In this document: piece after piece, positions 21,897-33,600 of the stretch
Numbering within the stretch: the first letter of the stretch is position 1
Layout of the letters: every line of letters begins with the position of its first letter
DNA from: Homarus americanus
Lineage: Eukaryota > Arthropoda > Malacostraca > Decapoda > Nephropidae
Direction: 5' to 3'
Assembly: GCF_018991925.1 (NCBI RefSeq)
Contig: NW_024756914.1
Location: 9,584,426 to 9,648,425, forward strand
Length of the DNA stretch: 64,000 bases
Notes under the pieces: model-generated
Told to the model about the DNA's origin: nothing
Database searches by the model: none
The model's input: the letters and a program-made list of their open reading frames with translations, nothing else
Translations under genes and position numbers: made by a program

Positions 21897-22970
21897 ATGG
21901 CTGAACAGAACAGGGTGGCATGGCGAATATGGCTAGATGAACTTCCTCACCTATCATGGGTACACGTTCCACAGTGCTACCCACCCGAGGATGCAGTTGC
22001 AGCCGTGCAACTACACCACTTCTGCGACGCTTCCCAACAAGCGTATGGAGCTTTATCGTATCTGAGAACCGCGTGTGAAGATGGAACCCACCATATCTCC
22101 GTCGTGTGTGGCAAGGCCAAGCTAGCCCCTCTGAAACAGCAGACCATACCTCGACTCGAGCTTTGTGCGGCAGTACTGGCTGCCAAGGCAGACAAACAAC
22201 TACGGCGAGAACTTGAATTACAAATAGACAGATCAGTGTTCTGGACAGACAGTATGGCAGTCCTTCAGTATACACGAAACACTGAAAGACGCGTCCATTC
22301 TTTCGTGGCAACGATACACAAGGATTCTAATGCAGAGCAATGGCTCCACGTGAACTCGGCACTGAACCCAGCCGATGACGCTAGTCGTGGACTACATAGA
22401 GCGGAGCTCAACGAGGAGGGCAGGTGGATTCGGGGACCTGCTTTCCTCTTGTTGGAAGAAGACATTTGGCCAAAGAGTCCAATGAGGATTCCAGACCTCA
22501 CAGACGGAGACCTAGAGGTGAAGAAGGAAACCACGGTGCTGACGGCGAACGTTGACCAGGGGGAGGGTATCCTCGATAAGCTATGGGCCAGGTACTCCTC
22601 GTGGCATCGACTTCTGAAGAGCGTAGCGTGGATTAGAAGATTTATAGAATGGCAGCTTGGGAAGCGAAAAAACAAACATCACCTCGAAAATTGGCTCAAG
22701 GTCAGAGAATTGGAAGATGCGAAGTTAGTCGTCTTAAGACTTATGCAAAGGAAAGGATTCCCTCGAGAACTAAGAATGTTACAACATGGACAACCTGTGA
22801 GAGGTAGCGATGTGAATCGGCTGGAACCTCATCTGGACACAAGACGGTTTGCTCAGAGTAGGTGGCCGACTGAAACATGCCGCACTCCACCCAGACCAGA
22901 AGAATCCCATACTGTTGCCGAGGGACAACAGGATCACGGGGCTCATTGTGAGAGAGGTACACTCGACTAG
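21897..22970 (+). pseudogene. BEL/Pao RNase H and integrase start
   Basis: An open frame of 357 codons, the longest in the BEL element. The RNase H part has HFCDASQQAYGAL, IPRLELCAAVLAAK, VFWTDSMAVLQY and the ALNPADDASRG block, so its catalytic Asp residues appear intact. At about 22750 the frame leaves the integrase reading; the integrase continues in another frame from 22849. Confidence 0.8.
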
Positions 22971-24070
22971 AGCTGGACACTCAGGAGGAGAACACACTCT
23001 TGCCATAATAAGTGGGACATACTGGATACCTAAGTGCCGCAAATTACTCGACCGCACAATACAGATGCGTGTGACTTGTCGGAGGAACAACTGGAGGCCT
23101 ACCCACCAACTCTAAGCCGACCTGCCAGAAGATTGAGTGCGCCCAGTAGGCCTGCCGTTCACCTACACTAGAATTGATTGCTTCGGCCCTTTTGTGGTGA
23201 AACAAGGCCGAGCCCGGGTGAAGAGATGGGGATGCTTGTTCGCCTGCCTGACCACCAGAGCCATACACCTAGAAGTCCTCACCTCACTAGACACCGACTT
23301 ATTCGTCAACGCCCTGACAAGATTCGCCTGCCGCAGGGGACCTCCCATGCGTATTGGGTCTAACATGGGAACCGACATGATTGGAGCTAGCTGAGGGTTA
23401 CGAGAGGCGGTGAGTGGCTGGAACAACAGTGACAAGGTCGGGAATGCCCTCTAGAAACAAATAGAATGGCAGTTCAATTCCCGACAGCCTCTCATACGGG
23501 CGGAGTGTGGGAGCGACAAATCCGCACTGTAAGGTAGGTCCTCCAGGGAGTGGTGGACACCCAGACGCTAGACGATGAATGACTCAACACTTTGTCCTGC
23601 GCCGTAGAAGATCATCGATGGAAGGCCCATCACCCCAGTGTCTAACGACCCAAAGGATCTAGAAGCACTAACGCCGCTTCACATAATACGGATGAACCTG
23701 GAGATACTGTCCACTGGAGGCGATCGGTCCTCAACAGAAGCGTACAGGCGAAGATGAAAGCATGCCCAATTCATCACGGACCAGTTTTGGAAGAAGTGGG
23801 TGAAGGAATATCTGCCGACACTATGAGGGCGACAAAAATTCTTCAAAACTTGCTGCAGATATTGTAATCATCTCTACTCTTTCCCCAGGAGTCAGTGGAT
23901 GCTAGGAAGAGTACTGGAGGCAATACCGAGCAAAAAAAAGATGGCCAGGTGCGAAGTGTTAAAGTGAAGACAAAGGACTCAGTGTTAATACGCCCAGTGA
24001 CGAAAGACTGCTTTTTGGAAGGGATCAGAGAGAGTGAATCTAATGGTAGGCTGTGATTTCGAGCGAAGCC
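22849..24070 (+). pseudogene. BEL/Pao integrase and C-terminal remnant
   Basis: VGGRLKHAALHPDQKNPILLP, VREVHSTRAGHSGGEHTL and YWIPKCRKLL form the zinc-finger region. VGLPFTYTRIDCFGPF and CLTTRAIHLEVLTSLDTD form the core with a first Asp. The second catalytic motif is corrupted (SNMGTDMIGA), and stops follow. Pieces of the post-integrase domain continue to about 24070. Confidence 0.75.
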
Positions 24071-24109
24071 TGACTGGGGGAGTATTACCGCCAGGCACAA
24101 TTTGTGCAC

Positions 24110-25000
24110 GCCAACAACATGTGTAAGTGAAGATACAGGCAGAATAAAAAGAATAAAAGGGAGAGAGGAAGAAGTGAAGATAAGAGTGGGTCAGAGAAAG
24201 AGGTAGAGAGATGGAGCGAAGAGACTGTTTACAACTAAGATAACCGACTAAGCGGCCGAAATGAAAAACACGTTGCCTCGACGGGCCCACAGCTGCCCAT
24301 GAGACACAGCCTCAGGGCAGACTATTACCTTCTCCCGTAGAGGCAACATCTTGATTCTCATCAGCCAACATTTCTCCTGTAGGACATCGTCTTTCTTCTC
24401 GTTGGTCTACCCTATAGACCAGTAACACGTGAGTGAGAGCTGTTGAATCCTCTGAGAACACTAAACAACTTGAATAATTGTAGTTATGTACTGTACATTA
24501 ATAATATTGTTTAAACTCTGCGTCCTGATGTATCAGCAGTTGTTACATGAGAGATGCATTCAATAGGCTTTGACCGAATTGTATTCTTCGCGTCAACGTA
24601 GAGGGTCTTATTGTCCTGCACAGCCACAATCGCTCCAACGAGCAGTTACAGCGAGAGATCAGTTCCTTGACAACGACTACTATGTACCGGTTCTCAAGAA
24701 AGCAAGAAATTAGAAAACAAGGTCGGAGATAGAAACTATGAGGGAAGCTTAGAAAACAAAGAATTGTACCATACCCTGTCAAGTGCTTCCTGGTGCTGGA
24801 GCTTTCCTGTCTCGGTATGCAGTCGGGCTACATCAAAAGCATTGACACCCTCTCCCTCTAGTGTGGTGTTCCTTCAAGTGTTACGGTGTGGAGTGATCAT
24901 CTTCCAGGTGAGGGGGTCAATTTGGCACTTCTTCAGGTTTGATTGAAAGACTATCTTTATACCTTTTCTATTGCGTCAGCATTACTTTTACTATTCATTA
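24110..25000. other. Non-coding stretch between BEL and LINE
   Basis: Probably the end of the BEL element (possible LTR from about 24090) followed by unassigned sequence. Minus-strand frames at 24543-24782 show no clear domain. Confidence 0.35.
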
Positions 25001-25002
25001 GG

Positions 25003-27315
25003 TGACTGTAAAGTAATTGTTTTGGCAGTCACTATCGTTCATGCCTGTAACATGATCGGTCCAACATAGTTGCTCATGGATGATAGCCTCGATTCTCCAA
25101 CAGTTGGTGTCAGCGAGAATACTGCCGTTTCTTCTTGTCTTCCCAGCGAACTCAGAGGATGGAACATAAACTACGTTGGTGAAAGTTTTTATGTGCCTTG
25201 AGGTGCCTCCTGTATGTGACCCATGTCTCACTGCCATATAGCAGGGTGGGGAGGACCACTGCTCGATATACGTGCAACTTTGTAGATAATTTCAGCTTCC
25301 TACAGCTGAAGACATGGGTATGGAGTCTGCCAAAGGCTTGAGGTGCACATATGATCTGATTTTGAATCTCTTCATCGATGTCTGTGGTGGCGGACGGGTG
25401 GGAGCCAAGATACTGAAAGTGGGTAACATTGGAGAGGGTAGTACCATTAACCTGGTTGGATGGTAGAGGTATGGCTGAATCAAGGGCAGGCTGAAAGAAA
25501 ATCCGAGTATTTTGTACATTCACCTCAAGGCCGAAGTGTGCATAGGTGTTCAGGATCTCCTGTAGGTCACGTTCAGTGTGAGCGATGAGGGTGAGGTCAT
25601 CTACATGTTCAGTGATGGAAGCAGCTGATACATTTGTTCCTGCCTGGAGTCTTCTTATGTAGAAAAGTCCCTTCATCTGGAACTGGATGCCCACCCCACC
25701 GGCTAAATTGGCACAGGCATGAATAAGGAAGTCAACCAAGAAAATGGAAGAGATAGTTGGTGCGATTGTGCAGGACACTGCCGTTCATGCCATCGTGGAT
25801 TTGCTTCACACTGGTGATGAATTTTGGTGGGCAGCCAAAGCGACTGAGGGTCCACCAGAGGGCTTCCCTGTTGACAGAGACGAAGGCTTCAGTAAGGTCA
25901 ATGAAGGCCATGTAAAGGTTACAACGCTGTTCTCTGCACTTTTCCTGTATCTGGCAGGCAGCAAAGTTCATGTCATTGGTGCCACGTGATGGTCTAAAGC
26001 CACATTGAGATTCTGGGAGGAAGTTTTCCACCTCAGGAAGAAGTTTGTTTAGGAAGACTCGAGCAATAACCTTGCCAGTTACGGACAGAAGCAAAATCCT
26101 GTGGTAGTTGCCACAGTCTGACTGGTCTCCTTTGTTCTTATAAATATTGAGGATGGGGGCATCTTTAAGAGCTTGGGGAGATTTCTTACTCCCCCTTTAT
26201 ATTCTCCAGAAGAGAGTGAAGATGGCTAGTAAGCAGAGGTCCTCCTGCTTTATACACCTTGGCTGGGATTCTATCAAAGCCTGTGGCTTTGTTATTTTTC
26301 ATTTGCTTGGTGGCAGTAGCAACCTCATCACGGGATGGCGGATAGGTGAAGGACCTGCTGGAGAGTTAAGACATTCACATTGGTGTTTCAGTTGAGCAGC
26401 AAATGATAGTGCTTTCTCCAGCACTGACAGATGCCTTCTTCATCTTTAATTAAAAAGTGGCCATAGATGAGTGGAGGGGGCCATACATTGTTAGTGGAAT
26501 TTAAAAATTCACACATCTTTTATTGATCCACAAATTTTTGCATTTAACACGCTTTATTTTCCAACATTCGTTCTTTAGATTGTAAAATTTGCTCTGGGCC
26601 ACCATTTTCTTCTGGCAAAAGATATCAGTCTGAGACTGAGGGTTGTTCTGCCAGTCAGTGAGAACAGCACATCTACCAGTGACAAGGGTGTTGATTACCT
26701 GGTTATCATCAGACCAATCCTGGTGTTTTCTTTCGATCAGGCCAAGGGTCTCGCTGCAGGTTTTTGTGATGACTGAGTTGAGGATACTCCATTTGCCACT
26801 CAGAAATAGGTTGCTTGTTGTTTGTCAGCCCATCATCGAGCTGCTCTCTGAAAGCATTTTTCTATCACTTGGTGTTAAATAAAACCATTTCTGGAGGATT
26901 ATTGCTTTCGTCATTTTGGGGCGAGCCGATGGGAGAGTTTGGCTCTGACTAGTCAATGATCTGTGTCACAGTGGTCTGAGCCACGCCTGGCTCGGTGATG
27001 AGGACATCTTGGCGATCTCTTTCTCTGAGAATGATATAGTTAATGAGATGCCAGTGTTTGGATCGTTGGCCTGTCTAAACAAGGTGTTGGTGATAGTGAG
27101 GTTGTGTGCAGCACACTTGTTGAGGAGGAATAGGCCGTTAGGATTACACTTGCCTAGTCTGGCAACTCTGGCATTTAAGTTACCTAGAAGCACAACTTTA
27201 TCTTCTCTTGGGAAAGAGGTTAGCACTCTGTCAAGGACGGCATAAAAGGCTTCCTTGATGTCATCCTCTGCATCCAGTGTTGGGGCGTAAGCACTGACAA
27301 AGAAGGCATGATGTG
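25003..27315 (-). mobile_element. 5'-truncated AP-endonuclease LINE, decayed
   Basis: Read on minus: the endonuclease end (AYAPTLDAEDDIKEAFY, REDKVVLLGNLNARV, GKCNPNGLFLLNKCAAHNL), then the RT: NKATGFDRIPAKVYKAGGP, NYHRILLLSVTGKVIARVF, SQCGFRPSRGTNDM, FIDLTEAFVSVNREALW; later EHVDDLTLIAHTE, FQYLGSHPS and LPTLLYGSETWVTYRRHLKA. The RT box reads HVDD in place of (F/Y)ADD, and several frameshifts occur (about 25740, 26170, 26960). The clade is not one I can name with certainty; it differs from the CR1-like family elsewhere in the window. The 5' border near 27315 is a truncation. Confidence 0.85.
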
Positions 27316-27360
27316 AGTACAGTATATGATAAACTAAATAAAATACATATCTACAGTTGG

Positions 27361-27964
27361 TACAGTACAGTCACAATCCAAAGTTTCTACATCCCCCTGG
27401 CTGGGTGTGAGCCGAGGCCAGGGTTGAGGTAAGGCTGGGTGATCGGACTTGGAACCAATGTACTGTAGTTACTGGCACCAGTAAATATTGTAAACATGAC
27501 TATATGAATTCCTAGTATGTGTGAAACCATAATATTCCCAGGGTTATGGTAATATTTATACATGTATAGGCCTCACCTTGTCGACTGACCGCTCACTCCC
27601 TCTTGATGAAATTCGGCCGCTGGCCAGCCTTTATATATGCTGCCCCGATGATTCATGTGTAATACGAGTACTCGCATCTAGTGGTTCCAAGTCAGTGTTT
27701 TGGGACCGGGCAAAGTTTTTCATGCTCCAATCTTAACATGTTATTGTTATGTGTGGCAACAATGTTATGAATGCATTTGTTATGCAAGTTCATGCCATGT
27801 CAGAGTTGGTAATAAGTTCCTTCCTGTGCTCGTGTGCTATGAGTCTCGGAGTGTTGTGGTGGTGGAATGTCTGCGTCCGATCACCCAGCCTTACCTCAAC
27901 CCTGGCCTCGGCTCACACCCAGCCAGGCGGGGTGTTGAAACTTTGGATTGTGACTGTACTGTAC
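27361..27964. repeat. 88-bp inverted repeat pair around a 430-bp core
   Basis: The left arm 27361-27448 (TACAGTACAGTCACAATCC...GGCTGGGTGATCGGAC) and right arm 27877-27964 are near-perfect reverse complements. The core has no recognised frame. It may be a MITE; termini TACAGTACAGTCAC could include a TA duplication. Confidence 0.6.
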
Positions 27965-27984
27965 CTTACACACTTGGGGGCTAA

Positions 27985-30585
27985 AATGGCCATCTAAGCC
28001 AACTCCCAGTCCACGCCTGCTATGCGATTTGAATTTTCCATCAAACGAACATTTAGATAAGCAAATATCACCCTAAGATAGTGAAGAAGAAAAAAAAAAA
28101 AAAACAAGGGTGAAGAATAAAAAATGAGAAATAAAATATTAAAAGTAACATCCCACAGTGAAGGGATTAACTATTCACATTCTTACAGTGTTTATCTCAA
28201 ACTTGAAAAAACAGGACAGTAGCTTATGTGACTGGAAACTGAGGTGATGGTCCAGTTGCTTGGGTTTTCCAAGAGGCTAACAGCAAAGAAATGAGGAGCA
28301 CATCTATACAACCAGGCAGAAAAAGATTTAACCTTCTCTCTTAACAATGTGACTTCATACCAAGTGACTGTTTCATTGGAATCCAGTGTGAAGATGGACA
28401 CTAATTTTCATATTCATTAAATTTTTGGGTATTTATCATAATTTTGGGTCTCTGAGAACTTGTTTTCACTCCATAGACAACAGTAGTTGATTATAAACAG
28501 TCACCCTAAACCTGCACCAGGTAAGAAATTAAGTTTATACCATGAACAACTGGTTCACTCAAAGCAGCATTTTAAGCTTTTTATACAGGAGACACCGTGT
28601 CAATAACTTTCATTATTGTTTTTATGAAAATGTTTCATAAATATCAGACACAAAACTTATATAAATTAATTAGACAGGTGATTTTTTATGGAACTGTAAA
28701 CTTTTCTCTTCTGAAACTGGAACCACAGGTTGTGAAAACAAAAGGTTTAAAAAAATTTTCTATTTTTAAAAGACAGACTAGTTGGTCAATGGTAGAACAA
28801 TTGACAACATAACTGTTCATATATTTTCAACCATAATAAACAACAATACAAAATGAGTACAGTAGCTCTGTATACACCTATGTTACACACTAGCCAAAAT
28901 TTGTTTAGCTGCTTTGTGGCCAGACTTGATGAACCAGCATAAGATCACAATCATCTACTTCACACTGATGACTGTACAGTACTGTACTGCACAAACAAAC
29001 CAGAGATTACAATATCTACATACTTTAATGCTCATTACGTACTGACAGTTACAAAACAAGTAGTATCTTTTAATTCATTAACAACTTAAAATAGCTTTAG
29101 CCATATTCACATATGTACACATTATCATAACTGCACATTCAGCTCAATTAACCTGAACATTTACTACAGTACTTGTATCAGTGGCGTGTTGTGGAAAAAA
29201 TGTTAGGGCAAGGAGATGACACTGTTAATGACATTATACTACCAAGTACTAGGAGTCTAGTAAACTGTGAAACATATCAAGGTGAAGTAGTTACTAGTTA
29301 TTTTTTGTTCATCTTTAGCCTTTATTTATGACACTAATGAGGCATTTGAATAAAGTTCTTGTTAGACAATTAGCAACATTCGGTACATTATGCCTTAATT
29401 CGGATTTATTCCACCAAGAAGTAAATTATTTTGCACGGGTTATCACATTGGTAAAATGAAATACAGTATCTATATTATTCTAAAAGAATTTTAATTATAA
29501 AAACAAAATCTTACTTATATATCTGCAGTTATGAATTTATGATTGATCTGGTACAATGATGTAGGTGGTAGTTGTAGGGGAGGGACAACCAGGAGTTTGC
29601 TGTGCTTCTGTTGCCCAAATCTCTAAGAAAAGAAATTCTACTTTGATAACTACAAATATTTATTGAGGGGAAATTCCAGCATCAGAATGCTTTTCACAGC
29701 ATATTAGAATTGATCTGTATCTTATTTACATGGATTTTGAAGGAGAGAAAAAAAAAAGGATTAATATAATTTGAATTAATAGTTTTCATCTTATGTCTGG
29801 TAGTGGCATACCATTTTACCCTGTAAGAGGCTACTGCAAATTGAATGTTGCGTATTTGAGGGACTGATTTTCAAGTGGCAAACGCTCCTGTCTTGCAAGT
29901 TTCTCAATTCTGGACTCCTATTACAGCAGGTTTAAATTCAATGAGACTTAAATGAAGAATGCTATACACAAATAAATAATACTTTAACTAAACAAAGAGA
30001 TAATGTATTTTAAATTTGAAGAGAAGAATTTTTATAAGGAAAGCAATGCTCACCTTGCTTCTTAAGAATATAGTACACGCCACTGCATTGTACAGTGTAG
30101 TAGTTCATCCAGTACTGTATGTACACAACTGATATGACTGTAGGTGATCTACTTACACTCTCTGAGAACCATCCCAGTGTTATTACAGTCATACATCTAA
30201 ATACAATTTCATCTATGAACAAAGTATGAGTACTGTATTTTCCACTTACTCAATAAACCAGAAAATATTAAATAATTATAAAAAAAATTTTTTAAATCCA
30301 TATGCACATTTTTTTTACCCCCAAACTATTTCACTATCAATGCATAAAATGACATGCAATAACCCTGAGCACCTTTCACATCTTAATGTTGCCTACGGTC
30401 AGGTCAGGAATGAAACAGTCAAACTGTATATTTTCTCCATTATTTCACACAAGTTAATCATACTTAAACAGCCATACGAAGTTACTTGATAAAAAGTAAC
30501 AACTATGGATATCTTTGCAGATATATTGTACAATAATTAAAAAAGAGATGAAACCGGTGGAGCTCGAGGTAAACAAGCAAGATGA
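27985..30585. other. Downstream flank of TOMM22, AT-rich, no gene
   Basis: On the minus strand this is beyond the TOMM22 stop codon, so its right part should hold the 3'UTR. A reverse-strand AATAAA is seen at about 29651, but the true polyadenylation site is unknown. No other gene was recognised. Confidence 0.4.
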
Positions 30586-30663
30586 TTATCGTGTTGGAGG
30601 AGGAGGCATAAGACCGGGAGCAACAGGAGGCCCGGACATGGCTGATCCAGGACCCAATACAAG
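30586..30663 (-). CDS. TOMM22: TOMM22 coding exon 4 (C-terminal tail)
   Basis: This follows a TTTCTTTCCAG acceptor. 25 codons and a TAA: LVLGPGSAMSGPPVAPG, LMPPPPTR. Human Tom22 has the parallel LLGPNTGLSGGMPGALPS, so the order LGPxxxxSG supports the exon. It forms the tail in the intermembrane space. Confidence 0.88.
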   Translation of the reverse strand, partial: LVLGPGSAMSGPPVAPGLMPPPPTR

Positions 30664-33600
30664 CTGGAAAGAAAGAAAACAATGAAATAGGTGAGATAAT
30701 GCCCACATATAAGCATAAAATTAATGCCTTCTTGGAATGTATATAATATGTGTTATTACTTCAAAAACTGGACATTAATTATGTTTGTTAAATACAGTGG
30801 GGTATGCTATAACGAATCTAATTGGTTCTAGAACCTTGTTTGTTATAGCATTCGTTCGTTATAGGATTAATCCGTTCCAGGCCCCCAAATACAACCACTT
30901 AACACTGAAAAATATAATATAAAATTGTAAAAAAGTGTATAAATATGCATCTAAACCCCTGAGATAAAGAATATCATTAATACTTGTAATAAAAAAACAA
31001 TAAATTAGTAAAAAAAAAAAAAAAAATAAAAAATTAAATAATGTTCGTTGTAGGAGTTTCATTCGTTATAGCATAGTAATATCCCCAGGATTCCTTTTAC
31101 ATATCTTATCCTATTTCTTTTCCATTCTTGTAAACATTGCAGCAGGGTGGCAGGAACCAAGAGAGTTCACACCTCTCTCCCATTTGGTAATTTTAGCAAA
31201 CAATTTCTCTACATTGTACATCCCCAAATTTGCTTCCTTTGACACAGTTCTCCCTGCCTTTACATTTCTTTCCCTCTGCTATTTTATCATTCAGTTCATC
31301 ACCAAACATTCCTCTCTTGCAGACACATGTCCTCGCACAGACCTTGAACATCTCATTTCTCCCCATCACTCTTCTCACAAATGTTCGTCGCTTTACTTTT
31401 GTTAACATACATAATTAACTGTTTTCTAGCACCCAGTCTAACAATTCCTTTCATTACTATCAGTTACTTCCCTCCTCAATTGCCCACCAGGGTTGTATGA
31501 TCAGCAAATATTACGTCATCCATTACACCCAAAATCATGATATAATACAGACTATTACAGCCCATTTTACCAATTCAGTGATAATGTAGTCTCACCCGAA
31601 AGTTGGTTAACTCTCCCAGCCAGCTATTGCTGCACTGCCTGCTGCAGATGTTTGAAACTGTCTCAGTACCAACCACAACATGAAACCAATACAAATGAAT
31701 CTAAAGGTTTGAAGTAACAGACTCAAGTTCATACATCTGAAGCATGTAATGCAGCAATAGCTGGCTGGGAGAGTTAACCAACTTTTGGGTGAGACTGTAC
31801 CACACTATATAAGGCACATCAAGGGAAAGGCTGGTCCATTAAAGCCATTTTTATGATAAACCCAATACCGGACCTATAGCTGGATATACTGTATCAAAAG
31901 TAACAGTCACAGTTGCACATCTAGTAAGTTAATACCCATACTTATTCATATTATACTCTGCCGTCCACAAAAAGTGGGAAATGAGTGAGTTACCCCATCG
32001 AGAGACTTGTTTTCTCTAGTGAGAGGCACTGTCTATTTTCTATGTTTGCCTTAAGTGCTTTCTGTAGTGTAGATTTAAATTTACGATGTAACCTGTATGA
32101 GTAGCTGTAAGTGATGTATGCCTACCGTCAGCCGAGGCATTCAAGATGTATCGAGTATATGTTGAAAGCTTCAACGATCTTTACGTGCAGCTTAAATTGT
32201 ATAAAGACGATGTGTTTGACTGCACAGCTGTGAACACTGATCTTGCTCCAGTGATGGCAAGAGATATCAATTCAAAATTAAGTTATATCTCTGCAAGTTA
32301 CAGACCTCAGAGAATCTGATGACTATATTGAAATTACTGTCAGTTTTGTATTTAAGAAACTCGTTAATCTTGAGAACACAACCTGTCAAAAGTTTCAGTA
32401 ACACCATATTTATGAGTAGGCCTATGTTGTGGCTCACCACAGAGTGTGATTGCCATCCTACGTATTTGTCTTCAATTTAAATGATGTACTGCAAGCTCAC
32501 ACTGATTACTTTATAAGCATTAACCTTAAGGACTTGATGTAAACCCATAGCCCGATTTTCACAGCGCGATGAGTAATGTAATGGAGACCAATGAATGTGT
32601 ACGTAAGTTCTTGTTGTGGCATGCCTGAGTATTTAAGATGTGTGCACTGAGGGGCGAGCTCACTTCTGATACGCGCCTCCTTCATATATCAGGTACCGTA
32701 TTTGCCGGCATATAAGACGCATCCCTATTTTACAAGGATATTTTGTGGAAATTTTTTTTTAGTAGGTCGTCATACAATTAACGAAAGTGATTTTAAAGTG
32801 GTTTTGTATGGGAAAACATATGGTTTTGTGCGTGTAAATACAATATATACTGGAATCAAGTGGGAAATCATATACACCCTGTATAGTAACATTATACAGT
32901 AATACCCGCGGTTTCACTTTACGCGATTCTACATTTACGCGGTACCTAGCCAGAACCGGAATTTCATTTTACTATTCCTCGGTGCATCTACTCATATAAA
33001 CGGGTGAAGTAAAATTTTTTATTTAGCTCATAAGATTCATACAAATTACCCAGCCAGAATATAATTTACATTGCTGGAATTCTTACAATATGGTGATTAT
33101 TTTGAATATAAACATCATGGATTTTGCATTAGACATAAAAATTTTAGATCTAATGTAATAATTTGGTTTACACAAAGCAAATATTTTATCTTTTGTGCAA
33201 AATATATGAAGTTTACATTCAAGGAATCCAGAAATGTCAATTATATTATCCTATCTTTAGTCCGAGTTATTATTTATTACTAAAAATGTAAATATACTGT
33301 TTTCTCCCAAACATTTCTCTGGTAGGGAGGGAAGGTGGGGGGTGGGGGGTAGGGAGGGAGGGGGGTAGGTAGGTAGGGAGGGAGGGAGGGAGGGACGGAC
33401 CCAGCCAGGGCGGAGGTGGGGTATTTTGATTGACAGATAGTGTTGGTGAAGAATAATTTTTGTTTATTTACTGAAGATATTTGTTTTAGCTCATAAAATT
33501 CATACAAATTACCTGGCCAGAATATAATTTACATTGCTGGAATTCTTACAATATGATGATCATTTTGAATATAAACATCATGGATTTTGCATTAGACATA

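Larger units (their letters stand above)
17824..24100 (+). mobile_element. Decayed BEL/Pao retrotransposon, split by a LINE
   Basis: Segments of a BEL/Pao polyprotein in order: a Gag-like start (17830), protease (about 18133), a pre-RT segment (18543), RT (21087), RNase H (21897), integrase (22849 onward) and a C-terminal segment (about 23780-24070, WVKEYLPTL, SQWMLGRVLEAIP, VLIRPVTK). A minus-strand LINE occupies 18880-21020; the pre-RT block breaks at FSEEPRALSE and resumes at WYLPQHLVLNPNKPEKA. Multiple stops show it is dead. LTRs were not delimited; a purine run GGGGGAGTATT at about 24075 may be its polypurine tract. Confidence 0.8.

Noticed and set aside
27700..27997. Two overlapping open frames near the 88-bp inverted repeat
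   Set aside because: Cys-rich appearance only; they cover a repeat arm and have no family match.
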